Shown piece by piece: positions 51,956-61,264 of a stretch of DNA of 64,000 nucleotides. Origin of the DNA: Gemmatimonas sp. (lineage in GTDB: Bacteria; Gemmatimonadota; Gemmatimonadetes; Gemmatimonadales; Gemmatimonadaceae). The stretch is from the NCBI RefSeq assembly GCF_031426495.1, contig NZ_JANPLK010000014.1, positions 62,001-126,000 on the forward strand, written 5' to 3'. The notes beneath the pieces were generated by a model. It saw nothing but the letters and a program-made list of their open reading frames with translations, ran no database searches and had not been told where the DNA came from. The position numbers and the translations under genes were made by a program. How positions within the stretch are numbered: the stretch's first letter is position 1; the number at the start of each line of letters is the position of its first letter.

Positions 51956-53694
51956 TATCGGTACTCCTCGATCACGCGTCCGCCGAGGTCCGGCCAGTTC
52001 CACATGGTCTTCTCCCGATCCTCGAAGAAGCGGTCGAGTTCACCGGGCGCGCGCTCCACCAGCTGCTCCACGCGGTGGCGCTCGCGCGACTGCAGCGCGA
52101 CCACGAGACCGCCTTCGAATCGCGATCGCAGCCGATCGGCGAGTTCCGGGAGTTCGCGCGGCGGGTACGAGCTGGTGAGCACGATCTGCGCTCCGCGCTC
52201 ATACAGGTGATTGAACAGGTGGAACAGCTCCTCCTGAGTGCGCTCCTTCCCCGCCAACACCTCGACATCATCGAGAATGAACAGATCCGCGGCGCGAAAT
52301 CGCAGGCGCCAGCGCTCCATGCCGCCTTCTTGCATCGCCGCGATCAGTTCATCGACGAAGGCGCTGGCTGACAGGCAGGCCACGGCGGCACGCGCGCGCA
52401 TCGCATTGCCAAGCGCATGGGCCAGATGAGATTTTCCGCTGCCAGCCGGTCCGCAGATGAACAGCGGATTGTAGCGCGTGCCCGGGTGCTCGATCACCGA
52501 GTCGATCGCCTTGACGGCCAGTTGATTGGCGCTGCTGACGTCGAGGCGCTCGCGGGTGAAGACCGGCGACGGCGCGGGCAGCGGCAACGTGCTCGCCATC
52601 GCGCGCTCCACCAGCTGTTGCGCCAGTGGGATCGAGGCGACATCACGAAAGGCCGCATGTCCTCGCAGCGCCGGATCGAGGCTGCTGGCCTGTGCTTCGA
52701 GGTTGCGAAGATGTTCGATCGCCGAGGTGAAGGTGGCGAGCAAGCCGTCCACGTCGGGTGCGGTTGGCAACTGCATGGCACGTTCCAGCACGGCCACGCC
52801 GTAGCCATGGCTCTTCCAGCGCGAGATCGCTTCACCGAGTGCCACGCGCCACGGCTCCACGCGCGTTTCGACTTCCTGCAGGACATCAGCGAGGAAGCCT
52901 TCGTAATCGGTACCGTCGGGGATGATCGCTTCGATCCGCGGCGGGTGCGAGGGCGACGACGGCGTAGGCGTCGATGCGCGCTCACCCAACACGGCGCGCA
53001 CATCGGGCGGCGCGACCGGCGTTCCCTCGAGCTGCTGAAACGCCGAGAGCTTGTTTAGCGCCCCCTTCAGTTCGCGCACATTGCCAAACGCCAGACGAGC
53101 CACCTCGTTCAGCACGCCGTCAGCGAACTCCACCCCGCGCGCGCCGGCCACGTTGCGCAGGATCGCCAGACGCATCTCGTAGTCGGGCGCACCGACATCG
53201 ACCACAAGCCCGCCGATCAGTCGCGATAGCAAGCGTTGATCCACGTCGGGGATCTCCGACGGCTGCCGATCGCTGGTGAGCACCAGCTGCCGGCCCGAGC
53301 CCTGCATCATGTTGAAGAGGCGCAGCAACTCGGACTGGGTCTCGCGCTGCCCGGTAAGGAACTGCACGTCATCGAGAATAAGCAACTCGACCTGCTGATA
53401 GTGCTCAATGAACAGCTGCGCCTGTCCACTCGCGATGACGCGATGCAGATGCTCGGCCACGTCTTCACCCGACGTGAACTCGACGCGAAGATCGGGCTTG
53501 ACCGCACGCGCCTGATGCGCAAGCGCCGCCACCAAATGGGTCTTGCCAAGTCCGGAGCCACCGTACACGAACAGCGGGTTGTAGGCGCTGCCCGGTGCGT
53601 CGGCCACGGCGCGGGCGGCGGATACCGCGAGGCGGTTCGACGATCCGACCACGAACGTGTCGAAGCGATAGGTGCCATCGAGGGGGCCGCTCAT
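51955..53694 (-). CDS. Tandem DnaA-like AAA+ protein without DNA-binding domain
   Basis: 579 residues with two DnaA-type ATPase modules. Module 1 (about 8-222): FDTFVVGSSN, Walker A GGSGLGKTH (K51), Walker B LLILDDVQF (D108/D109), arginine finger region RLLSR (154-158), sensor II GNVRELKGAL (204-213). A helical linker (about 255-375) follows. Module 2 (about 378-550): Walker A GPAGSGKSH (K421), Walker B LFILDDVEV, RLRSR (521-525), but no sensor II. DnaA domains I-II and the helix-turn-helix domain IV are missing, so it cannot bind DnaA boxes in the usual way. Coupled to a PATAN-TPR gene and next to mglA. Confidence 0.93.
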   Translation of the reverse strand: MSGPLDGTYRFDTFVVGSSNRLAVSAARAVADAPGSAYNPLFVYGGSGLGKTHLVAALAHQARAVKPDLRVEFTSGEDVAEHLHRVIASGQAQLFIEHYQQVELLILDDVQFLTGQRETQSELLRLFNMMQGSGRQLVLTSDRQPSEIPDVDQRLLSRLIGGLVVDVGAPDYEMRLAILRNVAGARGVEFADGVLNEVARLAFGNVRELKGALNKLSAFQQLEGTPVAPPDVRAVLGERASTPTPSSPSHPPRIEAIIPDGTDYEGFLADVLQEVETRVEPWRVALGEAISRWKSHGYGVAVLERAMQLPTAPDVDGLLATFTSAIEHLRNLEAQASSLDPALRGHAAFRDVASIPLAQQLVERAMASTLPLPAPSPVFTRERLDVSSANQLAVKAIDSVIEHPGTRYNPLFICGPAGSGKSHLAHALGNAMRARAAVACLSASAFVDELIAAMQEGGMERWRLRFRAADLFILDDVEVLAGKERTQEELFHLFNHLYERGAQIVLTSSYPPRELPELADRLRSRFEGGLVVALQSRERHRVEQLVERAPGELDRFFEDREKTMWNWPDLGGRVIEEYR

Positions 53695-53712
53695 GTGCTC
53701 CTCATGCGTTGC

Positions 53713-54423
53713 TCATGCGTCACTGCCCGCCACGCCGGTGAGGACATCGGTAGTCACGTGACCGGCGTGCAGCGCCGGCGTGAAGGCCGGCGTGCGCAGG
53801 GCGAGGGCGGCGCGATGGGCCGTTTCCGTTCCCTCGTCGGCGCCGAGGCGCTTCAGCACGCGCATACCGAGCGAGCGCAGCGTATCGAACACGCCCGGGC
53901 CGTGGAGCGCGTCGCCGGCGTACTCGGGGACGCCGCGGAAGTTCAACGCGACCGAGAGCTCGGCGACGCTCGCGGCCAGCGACGCGGGCAAGTCCTGCTT
54001 GTTGTACTGCATCACGATGGGCAGATCACGCGCATCGACACCGTGTTCCGCCAGATTCGCGTGCATGTCCTGCAGGCTTTCGAGGTTGTCGTCCCACCGG
54101 TGGCGCTGACTGTCGGCGACGAACGCGATGCCGTCGGCGCCTTGCAGCACGAGCTGGCGAATGGCGCGGTAGTACGGCTGGCCCGGCACGGTGTACAACT
54201 GAAATCGGACGCGATAGGCACCCACGGTGCCAAGATCGACGGGGAGATAGTCGAAAAAGAGCGTGCGGTCGCGACGGGTGGCCAGCGACGTGAGCTCACC
54301 GACCTGCGTGCCCGGCAAGGCCGAGTGCAGGTAGGTGAGATTCGTCGTCTTGCCAGACCGTCCGGGCCCGTAGTAGACCAACTTGCAGGTGATCAGCCGT
54401 GTGGCATGATCGACAATGGGCAT
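53713..54423 (-). CDS. mglA: MglA-type Ras-like GTPase
   Basis: Small bacterial GTPase controlling polarity in gliding and type IV pilus systems. P-loop GPGRSGKTT (19-27), switch region TLFFDYLP, G3 in the MglA-specific form TVPGQ (78-82) instead of DxxG, and NKQD (141-144). The body aligns along the usual 195 residues; about 40 extra residues form a C-terminal extension. ATG at 54423 has GAGGAG seven bases upstream. No roadblock-type MglB is seen in the window. 18 bases before the DnaA-like gene. Confidence 0.93.
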   Translation of the reverse strand: MPIVDHATRLITCKLVYYGPGRSGKTTNLTYLHSALPGTQVGELTSLATRRDRTLFFDYLPVDLGTVGAYRVRFQLYTVPGQPYYRAIRQLVLQGADGIAFVADSQRHRWDDNLESLQDMHANLAEHGVDARDLPIVMQYNKQDLPASLAASVAELSVALNFRGVPEYAGDALHGPGVFDTLRSLGMRVLKRLGADEGTETAHRAALALRTPAFTPALHAGHVTTDVLTGVAGSDA

Positions 54424-54497
54424 GCGCCCGCTCCTCTTCTCGCCGCCGGTGTCGCCGCGCCCGACGGGCACGAGGTCACCGGATGTCTCCTACGCCG

Positions 54498-55598
54498 TTA
54501 CGGATGCAGCAGCGCGTGCAACCGGGCCGTCAGCGCGATCGCCTCGCGCACGCGATCTGCGTCGGCGAACGGCTCGGGCACCCGAAGGGCAGCGTGCCAG
54601 TGCGTCATCGCATCAGCGAAGTCACCGCGCCGGGCCGCTTCGTCACCGAGCCGGCACAACGAGATGGCTTCGGCGCGCGGTGCGATTCCGGCCGTCTCCC
54701 CTCGCGGCAAGGACGGCTCAGCGGCCTGCGAGGCAACCGGAGACGACGCCATCCACGGCGTGCGCCGGCGGGGGAATCCTTCAGCGGAAATGACTCCCAA
54801 TTCGACCGGATCGAAGAGCGAATCCTCGTCGTGGCTCGGCGACGCATCGTCGGGCATGACCGACGAGTGCCGTGTGTGCGTGGCCGTCGGAATCCAAAGG
54901 TCGCCGGCGATCTCCCGTCCTTGGGGAGCGGGAATCGCCGCCATCGTGGGCGGCGTGGGGTTCCGTCGCGGTGCCACCGGACCATCGCGCAGTGTCAGCA
55001 GCCCTGCCCCGATCAGACCGTGGACCTGCTCCGCCACGTCCAACAGCGTACGCCCGAGCGAATCAGCGAGCATCAGCAGATCGCGCTGCCCGTCGACGCG
55101 GGTCAGGATCTCCCACTGCGCTGGCGCCAGACGTAGCAGCGGCAACTGTTGGGGCTCGACATCCACGAAGGCCGGAACGACCCGTGAATGCGGCACGCGA
55201 TCTTCGATCCGCGACCAGACCTCCGCCCGCTGAGCGGCCTCCATCAGCAGCGGCTCGATGGCGAGACGGATGGCGGCGCCGGTGGGCGCGTGGTCGTCGG
55301 CGGGTGAAAAGCGGAACGTGCCGTCGCGCCACAGCAGCAAGTCGAGCATGATCGCTTCCACGTCACGCGCTTCGTCGGCCGTGCGCGCGCGGAGCGCGCC
55401 GGATGCCTCGTGCGCGCTCCAGAGGCCCGCGTTGACCACACTGCCATGCTGACACTGCACGGCCGCGTGCCGGCCCTGCAGCGCCGCCTCGAGATGAAGC
55501 ACGCCCGATTTGCGACTCAGGGCGAGCAGTTGCAGGACTTCGGCGAGGCCGAGGTCGCGAAGACGGCCGTCCAGGCTCACGGCGTGGTCATGCGACAC
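54498..55598 (-). CDS. PATAN/DUF4388 domain protein
   Basis: 366 residues with an N-terminal PATAN/DUF4388 domain (about 7-115, VSLDGRLRDLGLAEVLQLL), a second alpha/beta region (about 120-235), a Pro/acidic linker and a C-terminal helical repeat (about 310-365, EAARRGDFADAMTHWHAAL). The start is uncertain: GTG at 55598 overlaps the large TPR gene by 11 bases; GTG at 55580 opens exactly at the domain and is equally good. Same domain type as the product of 50276-51955, so the pair may act with the GTPase. Confidence 0.82.
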   Translation of the reverse strand: MSHDHAVSLDGRLRDLGLAEVLQLLALSRKSGVLHLEAALQGRHAAVQCQHGSVVNAGLWSAHEASGALRARTADEARDVEAIMLDLLLWRDGTFRFSPADDHAPTGAAIRLAIEPLLMEAAQRAEVWSRIEDRVPHSRVVPAFVDVEPQQLPLLRLAPAQWEILTRVDGQRDLLMLADSLGRTLLDVAEQVHGLIGAGLLTLRDGPVAPRRNPTPPTMAAIPAPQGREIAGDLWIPTATHTRHSSVMPDDASPSHDEDSLFDPVELGVISAEGFPRRRTPWMASSPVASQAAEPSLPRGETAGIAPRAEAISLCRLGDEAARRGDFADAMTHWHAALRVPEPFADADRVREAIALTARLHALLHP

Positions 55599-58269
55599 GG
55601 GCCGGATCGCTGGGGGCACCACTGCCGTACACCGCGTGCGACACCGCATGGCGCGCGCGCTCCACGAAGTCATCCACCTCGGTACACTGCGCCAACGCGG
55701 CCCAACACGCGAGTGCATCGCGCGTACGCGACTGCTGCGCCAAGAGCACGCCGTCGAACCAGCGGGCGCCCGTGTTGTCGGGGTCGTGCCGCAGGACGCG
55801 GTCGACCACGATGCGCGCGTCGCTGGCCCGTTCCTCGCCGACGAGCACCTCGATCAGCAGCTGGAGCGCCTCCACGTCGGTCGGTCGGCCCTTGAGCACG
55901 TCCACGAGAATCCAGCGGGCGTCGGCGTGTCGCCGCGCATCGCGGTGCACGCGCGCGAGTTCGAGCACCGCGTCACGCCAGTTCGGTACGGCCGAGAGCG
56001 CGGCAACCAGCTCGAGCCGCGCGGCCAGCAGATCACCGCGTTCACGGAGCATGCGCGCGATCGCCACGCGGGCGGTGGGACGCGCGGGATCGTGCGCTAG
56101 GGCGCGACGATAGAAGCCAAGGGCCAGGGCTTCGTCGTGCATCCTCATCGCGGCATCGCCGGCGAAGTGCAAGAGCGCGGCGCTGGTGACGTCTTGTCGC
56201 AACAAGCGCAGCATGGCGGTGCGCGCTGTCTCCGCGCTGGCCGGATCGCGCTCGGGGTCCGATGCGGCGGCGAACGCGAACAGCGCGAGCACTTCCGGAT
56301 GATGCGGCCACAGCGCACCCGCCCGCTTCAGCTGCGGCAGCGCCTCAACGCCGCGCCCCAGCAGGCAGAGCGAGCGCGCCTCTCCCAGCGTGGCGCGCTG
56401 CCACAGGATCTGCGCCGTGGGCTCCATGTCGGCCACCGCTGTCATGTCGACCAGCGCGCGCGCTCGGGTGTACCGCTCGAGCGCCTCGCCATGCACGGCA
56501 CGCGACGAGAATCCATCAGCGTCGTCGCACGTGCGCGCCGCCTCCATGACGGCCATCGCGCCGGCATCCAAGCCGCTACCGGCGGCCTCGCGCAGGCCAG
56601 GTGCCGCGAGCGCTTGCTCCGGCAACAGCGCCGCCAAATCGTCGGTGGGGAGCACGATGCCGCGCAGCGGCGATCCGCCCCGTACGGCGAGCAACTCGAG
56701 CGCGCCGACGGCATCCGGGCACTCGCGCTGCAGGTCGATCGCCACCGACAGTCGCGACGCCATGCGCATCGGCGCGTACTTCAACGCCTGCTGCGTTTCG
56801 CGTGCGGCGCCATCGCTGTCGCCGAGGTGCTCGAGCACACTGGCCAAGCCGAACCGCGCCTCAGCGTGCGACGGCCGGCATTCGACCGCGCTCAGGAATG
56901 CGTCGCGGGCCTCCTCCGGGCGGTCGAGCGCCTGCAACACCGTGCCCATCACCTTCCACGATTCCGCATCGCGCGGATGAAAGGCCACGAGTTCGCGCAG
57001 CAACGCGAGCGCCGCGAGCGGATCCCGCTGCGCCGCCAACCAGCGCGACAGATTCAACCGGGCCACGACCAGCGTGGGATCGAGCTCGGAGGCCCGTACG
57101 AACGACTCGCGCGCCGCGCTGTGATCGCCCAGATCGTCGAGCGCGACACCGAGGTTGTTGTACGCGAGCGCGTGGCGCGGATCCATGCGCAGGGCCCGAC
57201 GATAGCTGTCGGCGGCCCCCGCCACGTCGCCCGACTGATGCATCGCGACGCCATGCTCGTTCCACAGACGCGGCTGCTCCTGCCGCGCCAGCAACGCGGC
57301 GTACCGAGTGCGCGCGTCGTCGAACCGACCCGCGATCAGATCGAGCTCACCGAGCGCGTGCTCCGCCATGCGCGCGTCTTCGCCGCTGGCCAGCGACCGT
57401 TCGAACTCGCGACGGGCTTCGTCGAAGTAGCCACGCTGCCGGAAGGCGAGCCCGAGACCATGGCGGGCGAGCGCGCCTTCAGGTTCCACCCGCATCATGC
57501 CGTTCGCCGTCGACGGATCGATCGCGATCGGTGTGCCGGCGAGGCTGCCGGATTCGAGCGACAGATCGATCTGCGCCGTCGACAGCGTGGGATTCAACTG
57601 CGCCGCGATGCGCGCGGAGGCGATGGCCGCATCGTGACGACCCATGTCGCCGAGCACGAAGCCGCGTAGCAAATGCGCATCGGCGCTGTCGGCGTGCCGG
57701 GCCAACAGGCAATCCAGACATTCGAGCGCCTGCTCGTTCTGCCCGCGTTGATAGAGGACTTCCGCGAGATGCAACCGGGCGTCGGTGTCGGCGCCGCCCA
57801 GGTTCACGGCACGCTCGAACCAGCGCTGCGCACGACGGAGGTCGCCGGCCCGCTGCTCGATCAATCCACGCTCGTACAACGCGGCCGCATCGTCGGGATC
57901 TTCGGCGATGAGTGTTTCGAGCTGTCGGATGGCGACGTCGCTCCGTCCGACCAGCCGCGACAGCCGCGCCCGTTCCAGCGCCGCTGCCCGATCGTCAGGA
58001 TCGGCCGCAACGCGCGCATCGAGTGCGGCCATGCGCGCATCACAGGCTCCCGGCGTCGCAGCCGCGATCTCGAGATTGCGCGCGGCGGTGCGCATGCGCG
58101 GATCGATCGCGAGGGCGCGCAGAAAGGCGTCGACGGCCTCCACGTGCAAGCCACGCGAGTGATACAGGACGCCGAGGTTGTTGAACGCGCCGGGATCACG
58201 CGGATCAACGCGCTCGATCAGCGTGCGCAGCAGTTCCACGTCGCGACCAGCCGACATGACGGACGACAT
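55588..58269 (-). CDS. Large TPR repeat scaffold protein
   Basis: 893 residues made almost wholly of tetratricopeptide repeats from residue 25 onward, with a less regular middle (about 520-620). Many units show the canonical pattern with repeated A-Y-x-N-L-G and A-L-x-x-D-P, for example HALAYNNLGVALDDLGDHS. No signal peptide or catalytic motif. ATG at 58269 with GGAG ten bases upstream. It lies 20 bases after cheC and is likely a multivalent adaptor of the chemosensory complex. Confidence 0.88.
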   Translation of the reverse strand: MSSVMSAGRDVELLRTLIERVDPRDPGAFNNLGVLYHSRGLHVEAVDAFLRALAIDPRMRTAARNLEIAAATPGACDARMAALDARVAADPDDRAAALERARLSRLVGRSDVAIRQLETLIAEDPDDAAALYERGLIEQRAGDLRRAQRWFERAVNLGGADTDARLHLAEVLYQRGQNEQALECLDCLLARHADSADAHLLRGFVLGDMGRHDAAIASARIAAQLNPTLSTAQIDLSLESGSLAGTPIAIDPSTANGMMRVEPEGALARHGLGLAFRQRGYFDEARREFERSLASGEDARMAEHALGELDLIAGRFDDARTRYAALLARQEQPRLWNEHGVAMHQSGDVAGAADSYRRALRMDPRHALAYNNLGVALDDLGDHSAARESFVRASELDPTLVVARLNLSRWLAAQRDPLAALALLRELVAFHPRDAESWKVMGTVLQALDRPEEARDAFLSAVECRPSHAEARFGLASVLEHLGDSDGAARETQQALKYAPMRMASRLSVAIDLQRECPDAVGALELLAVRGGSPLRGIVLPTDDLAALLPEQALAAPGLREAAGSGLDAGAMAVMEAARTCDDADGFSSRAVHGEALERYTRARALVDMTAVADMEPTAQILWQRATLGEARSLCLLGRGVEALPQLKRAGALWPHHPEVLALFAFAAASDPERDPASAETARTAMLRLLRQDVTSAALLHFAGDAAMRMHDEALALGFYRRALAHDPARPTARVAIARMLRERGDLLAARLELVAALSAVPNWRDAVLELARVHRDARRHADARWILVDVLKGRPTDVEALQLLIEVLVGEERASDARIVVDRVLRHDPDNTGARWFDGVLLAQQSRTRDALACWAALAQCTEVDDFVERARHAVSHAVYGSGAPSDPARVA

Positions 58270-58289
58270 GAGCGGAACGCTCCCGCTCT

Positions 58290-58910
58290 TCAGGCGAGCC
58301 GCAGCGCGCGGAGCATCACCTGCAACGAGGCGGGATCGGGAAGCAGCAAGAAGAATCCACGCAGCGTCTGCTGCATCTCCATGAGCTGGAACTCGCTTTC
58401 GACGCAGAGGATCGCATCGGGATCGGGAGCGAACTCGCCGATCGCGCTGGTCAGCACGGCCGTGGACATGTCGATCACCAAACTGGGCGGCGACGGTAAC
58501 AGCAGCATTCCCAAGAAATCACTGAGCGCGTTCATATACGCGCCGCTCAGGATGTTTCCGGCTTCCTTGATGGCGGACGTCTCGAGTTCACTGAACGCGG
58601 TGGACGATCCGACCGGCCGCCGCAGCATCAGCTCGGCCAATCGCATCACGGTGGGCTTCGGGAACACCAGCATCGTGCGGCCGCTGAGATCGCCCAGCAT
58701 GTGCATGAGCACCGCCGCCACCGGTTCTTCTTCGGGCGTGAACTGCGACGGTAACTCCTCCATGCTCGCCACCGTGATGTTCGGCACCTTGATCATGATC
58801 GTGCTGCCGGTCATCTGCGACAACGCGGTCGCGGCGTGACCCGCGCCGATATTGGCCGTTTCACGCAGTGCATCCAGCTGGATGGTCTTGAGAGACCGGA
58901 TCGCCGACAT
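58290..58910 (-). CDS. cheC: CheY-P phosphatase CheC
   Basis: Class I CheC with both phosphatase helices: LRETANIGAG (E17, N20) and IKEAGNILSG (E116, N119), each with the required Glu and Asn. Length 206. ATG at 58910 is preferred because AAGGTGA lies upstream; a GTG at 58931 would add seven residues. With CheD in the operon, CheC probably both dephosphorylates CheY and is modulated by CheD. Confidence 0.93.
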   Translation of the reverse strand: MSAIRSLKTIQLDALRETANIGAGHAATALSQMTGSTIMIKVPNITVASMEELPSQFTPEEEPVAAVLMHMLGDLSGRTMLVFPKPTVMRLAELMLRRPVGSSTAFSELETSAIKEAGNILSGAYMNALSDFLGMLLLPSPPSLVIDMSTAVLTSAIGEFAPDPDAILCVESEFQLMEMQQTLRGFFLLLPDPASLQVMLRALRLA

Positions 58911-58948
58911 GGTCAAATCACCTTCGGTCACGAGTCGCCTTCACGTGG

Positions 58949-60865
58949 TCATGCCACACTACTCACATCGACGATGAGCGCGGGGCTCCCGTCACCGAGT
59001 ACCGTGGCCCCACTGAACCATGGCTTGGCCCCGCGAACGGTGTCCAGCGGCTTGACCACGATGTCCTGCTGGGCCAGCAAGGCGTCCACCAGCAGCGCCG
59101 TTCTCCGTCCCGCCACCTCGACAATCGCCACATGGCGGACGCCGTCCGGATTGGCGGCGGCCGGCGCGTGCGGGTCGTCCTCGAAACGCTGCTGGAGCGC
59201 CACCAGCGGCACCGTCTCGTCCCGTACCGTGATAGTGAGCGCGCCGGTGCGACGGGAGGCGCCGTTGAATTCCAGTACTTCCATGACGTGCGCCGCTGGT
59301 ATCGCATAGGTGTCACCGCCGACCTGCACCAGCAGCGCCCGCATGATGGCCAGCGTAAGCGGTAAGCGCATGGTGAACACGGTCCCTTCGCCGGTGATCG
59401 TTTCGAGGTCGATCTGGCCGCCGAGGGCGCGCACGCGGGTGTTGACGACATCGACCCCCACACCGCGTCCGGAGATCGAGGTCACCGACTTCGCCGTCGA
59501 GAAACCCGGATGGGCCACCAACTGCAGTAACGCGTCGTCAGCCAGCGCGGTGACCGATTTGTCCACCAAGCCCTGCTCGTGCGCGCGCCGCAGCACGACA
59601 TCGCGATCGATCCCGCGTCCGTCATCCTGCACCTGAATCACCACCGCCGCCCGGTCGCGCGCCGCGCGCAGAATGAGTTCGCCGCTGGCGGGTTTGCCCG
59701 CCGCACGGCGGGTGTCGGCGTCCTCGAAGCCGTGGTCGAGCGCGTTGCGGAGCAGATGCATGATGGGATCGCCAATCGCATCGAGCAGCGAACGATCGAG
59801 TTCGATGTCGCGGCCCTCAATCGTGAAGCGCACCTCCTTGCCGAGATCGCGCGCGATGTCGCGCACAAGCCGCGGGAAGCGATCGAACACCTGTGCCACC
59901 GGCAACATGCGCGCCTGCAGTACTTCATCCTGCAGCGTGGCCACCAGCCGCGCTGCATCAGCGGCCGCGCGTACGACGGCGCGATCGGGATGCTCCGACT
60001 GCTCGATGGCGCGCAGCAGGCGGTCACGCGTGATCACCAGTTCTCCCACGAGGTCGAGCAGCGTGTCCAGCCGGCGTGCATCGAGGCGCACGGTGCGCGG
60101 CGCGTCGCTCACGCGAGCGGTCCCCTGCACCGGCGTGAGCGTGGCCAGCGTCACCGTTGCCCGTGCCACATCGCCGGCGCTCTGCGCCGCGACGCGGATC
60201 TCGTCGTCGGCGGCCGACGACTGCAGCGTGATGCGGAACGCCCCGTCGAACAGATCGTCCTGCCAACGCTCCTGCGCCGGCTCGGTGCCGCGCACGGTGC
60301 CCAGCGCGGACAGCTTGGCCAGCACGATCATGGCCCGCACGCCCTTGAGCGGACAATCGGCGGTGAGTCGCACATCCACCCGGCGCGTGGTGCCGACGGC
60401 TCCGCTCGGCGTGTCGACCACGTCGGCGAGCGCGCTATCGGTCGGCACGACCGCCGGAGACGCCACAACGGTGGGCGCCAGTCCCAGTCGCTGCACGAAA
60501 GCGCGCATGGCCGACGTGGGCTCAGTGCGTCCGCTCGGCACTGCATCAACCGCGGTACGCAACAGATCGGTGCCGTCGAACAGCAGCGCCAGCACGTCGC
60601 TATTCCACTCTTCGGCGCCGCTCCGCAGCGGCTCGCAGCGACTTTCCAGCGCGTGCGACAACTGCTCGACGGCGACATACCCCATTGCGGCGGCCATACC
60701 CTTGATGGTGTGCACACCGCGAAAGACGGTCGCGATGTGCGCGCCCGCCGCCGCCGTGTCTACCGTGACGTGCCCGCGTTCGAGCGCGAGCAGCGCATCA
60801 TCGACTTCCGTGAGATGCTCGCGCGATTCACTGAGGAAGAGCGCGGCGTACCGGGCGGCGTCCAT
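58949..60865 (-). CDS. cheA: Chemotaxis histidine kinase CheA
   Basis: 638-residue kinase. HPt domain with phospho-His H52 (HTIKGMAAAMGY), a P2-like region (about 155-245), dimerisation P3 (LDTLLDLVGELVITRDRL), HATPase P4 with N box RNALDHGFED, DDGRGID and GRGVGVDVV, and C-terminal CheW-like P5 (about 500-630). All catalytic boxes are intact. ATG at 60865 with GAGG six bases ahead. Follows cheY and cheW. Confidence 0.95.
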   Translation of the reverse strand: MDAARYAALFLSESREHLTEVDDALLALERGHVTVDTAAAGAHIATVFRGVHTIKGMAAAMGYVAVEQLSHALESRCEPLRSGAEEWNSDVLALLFDGTDLLRTAVDAVPSGRTEPTSAMRAFVQRLGLAPTVVASPAVVPTDSALADVVDTPSGAVGTTRRVDVRLTADCPLKGVRAMIVLAKLSALGTVRGTEPAQERWQDDLFDGAFRITLQSSAADDEIRVAAQSAGDVARATVTLATLTPVQGTARVSDAPRTVRLDARRLDTLLDLVGELVITRDRLLRAIEQSEHPDRAVVRAAADAARLVATLQDEVLQARMLPVAQVFDRFPRLVRDIARDLGKEVRFTIEGRDIELDRSLLDAIGDPIMHLLRNALDHGFEDADTRRAAGKPASGELILRAARDRAAVVIQVQDDGRGIDRDVVLRRAHEQGLVDKSVTALADDALLQLVAHPGFSTAKSVTSISGRGVGVDVVNTRVRALGGQIDLETITGEGTVFTMRLPLTLAIMRALLVQVGGDTYAIPAAHVMEVLEFNGASRRTGALTITVRDETVPLVALQQRFEDDPHAPAAANPDGVRHVAIVEVAGRRTALLVDALLAQQDIVVKPLDTVRGAKPWFSGATVLGDGSPALIVDVSSVA

Positions 60866-60898
60866 CAGCGACCTCGTGGCCCGCGCGACCGCGACGCC

Positions 60899-61264
60899 CT
60901 ACGCGGCGAGGACGCGATTTACGGCTTCGAGCACGCGGCTGGGCTGGAACGGCTTCACCACGAAGTCCTTCGCGCCGGCCTGAATCGCTTCCACCACGAG
61001 CGCCTGCTGCCCCATCGCACTGCACATCAGAATGCGCGCGGCGGGATCGAGCTTCGTGATCTCGCGGACCGCATCGATGCCGCCCATGTCCGGCATGACG
61101 ATGTCCATCGTGACGAGGTCCGGTCGGAGCTGCTGGTAGCGCTCCACTGCCTGGACACCTGTTTCCGCTTCTCCGATGATCTCGAAGCCCGCCTGGGTGA
61201 GAATGTCCCCCACCATGGTGCGCATGAAGATCGCGTCGTCGCAAATGAGTACCGTTCGGCTCAC
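60899..61264 (-). CDS. cheY: CheY-type single-domain response regulator
   Basis: 121 residues, a lone receiver: acidic pair D9/D10, phospho-acceptor D54 (VTMDIVMPD), Thr/Ser at CSAMG, and K104 (VVKPF). No output domain. GTG at 61264 overlaps the cheW stop (GTGA). Substrate of CheA and of CheC in the same operon. Its target is unknown: flagellar switch or the MglA module. Confidence 0.94.
   Translation of the reverse strand: MSRTVLICDDAIFMRTMVGDILTQAGFEIIGEAETGVQAVERYQQLRPDLVTMDIVMPDMGGIDAVREITKLDPAARILMCSAMGQQALVVEAIQAGAKDFVVKPFQPSRVLEAVNRVLAA

Noticed and set aside
51955..53694. Replication initiator dnaA and nearby origin
   Set aside because: The DnaA-like protein lacks the DNA-binding domain, no cluster of DnaA boxes was noticed, and no dnaN, gyrB or rpmH is adjacent.
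56137..57669. 510-codon plus-strand open frame
   Set aside because: Antisense to the large TPR protein; repetitive Arg/His/Gln pattern mirrors the TPR codons.
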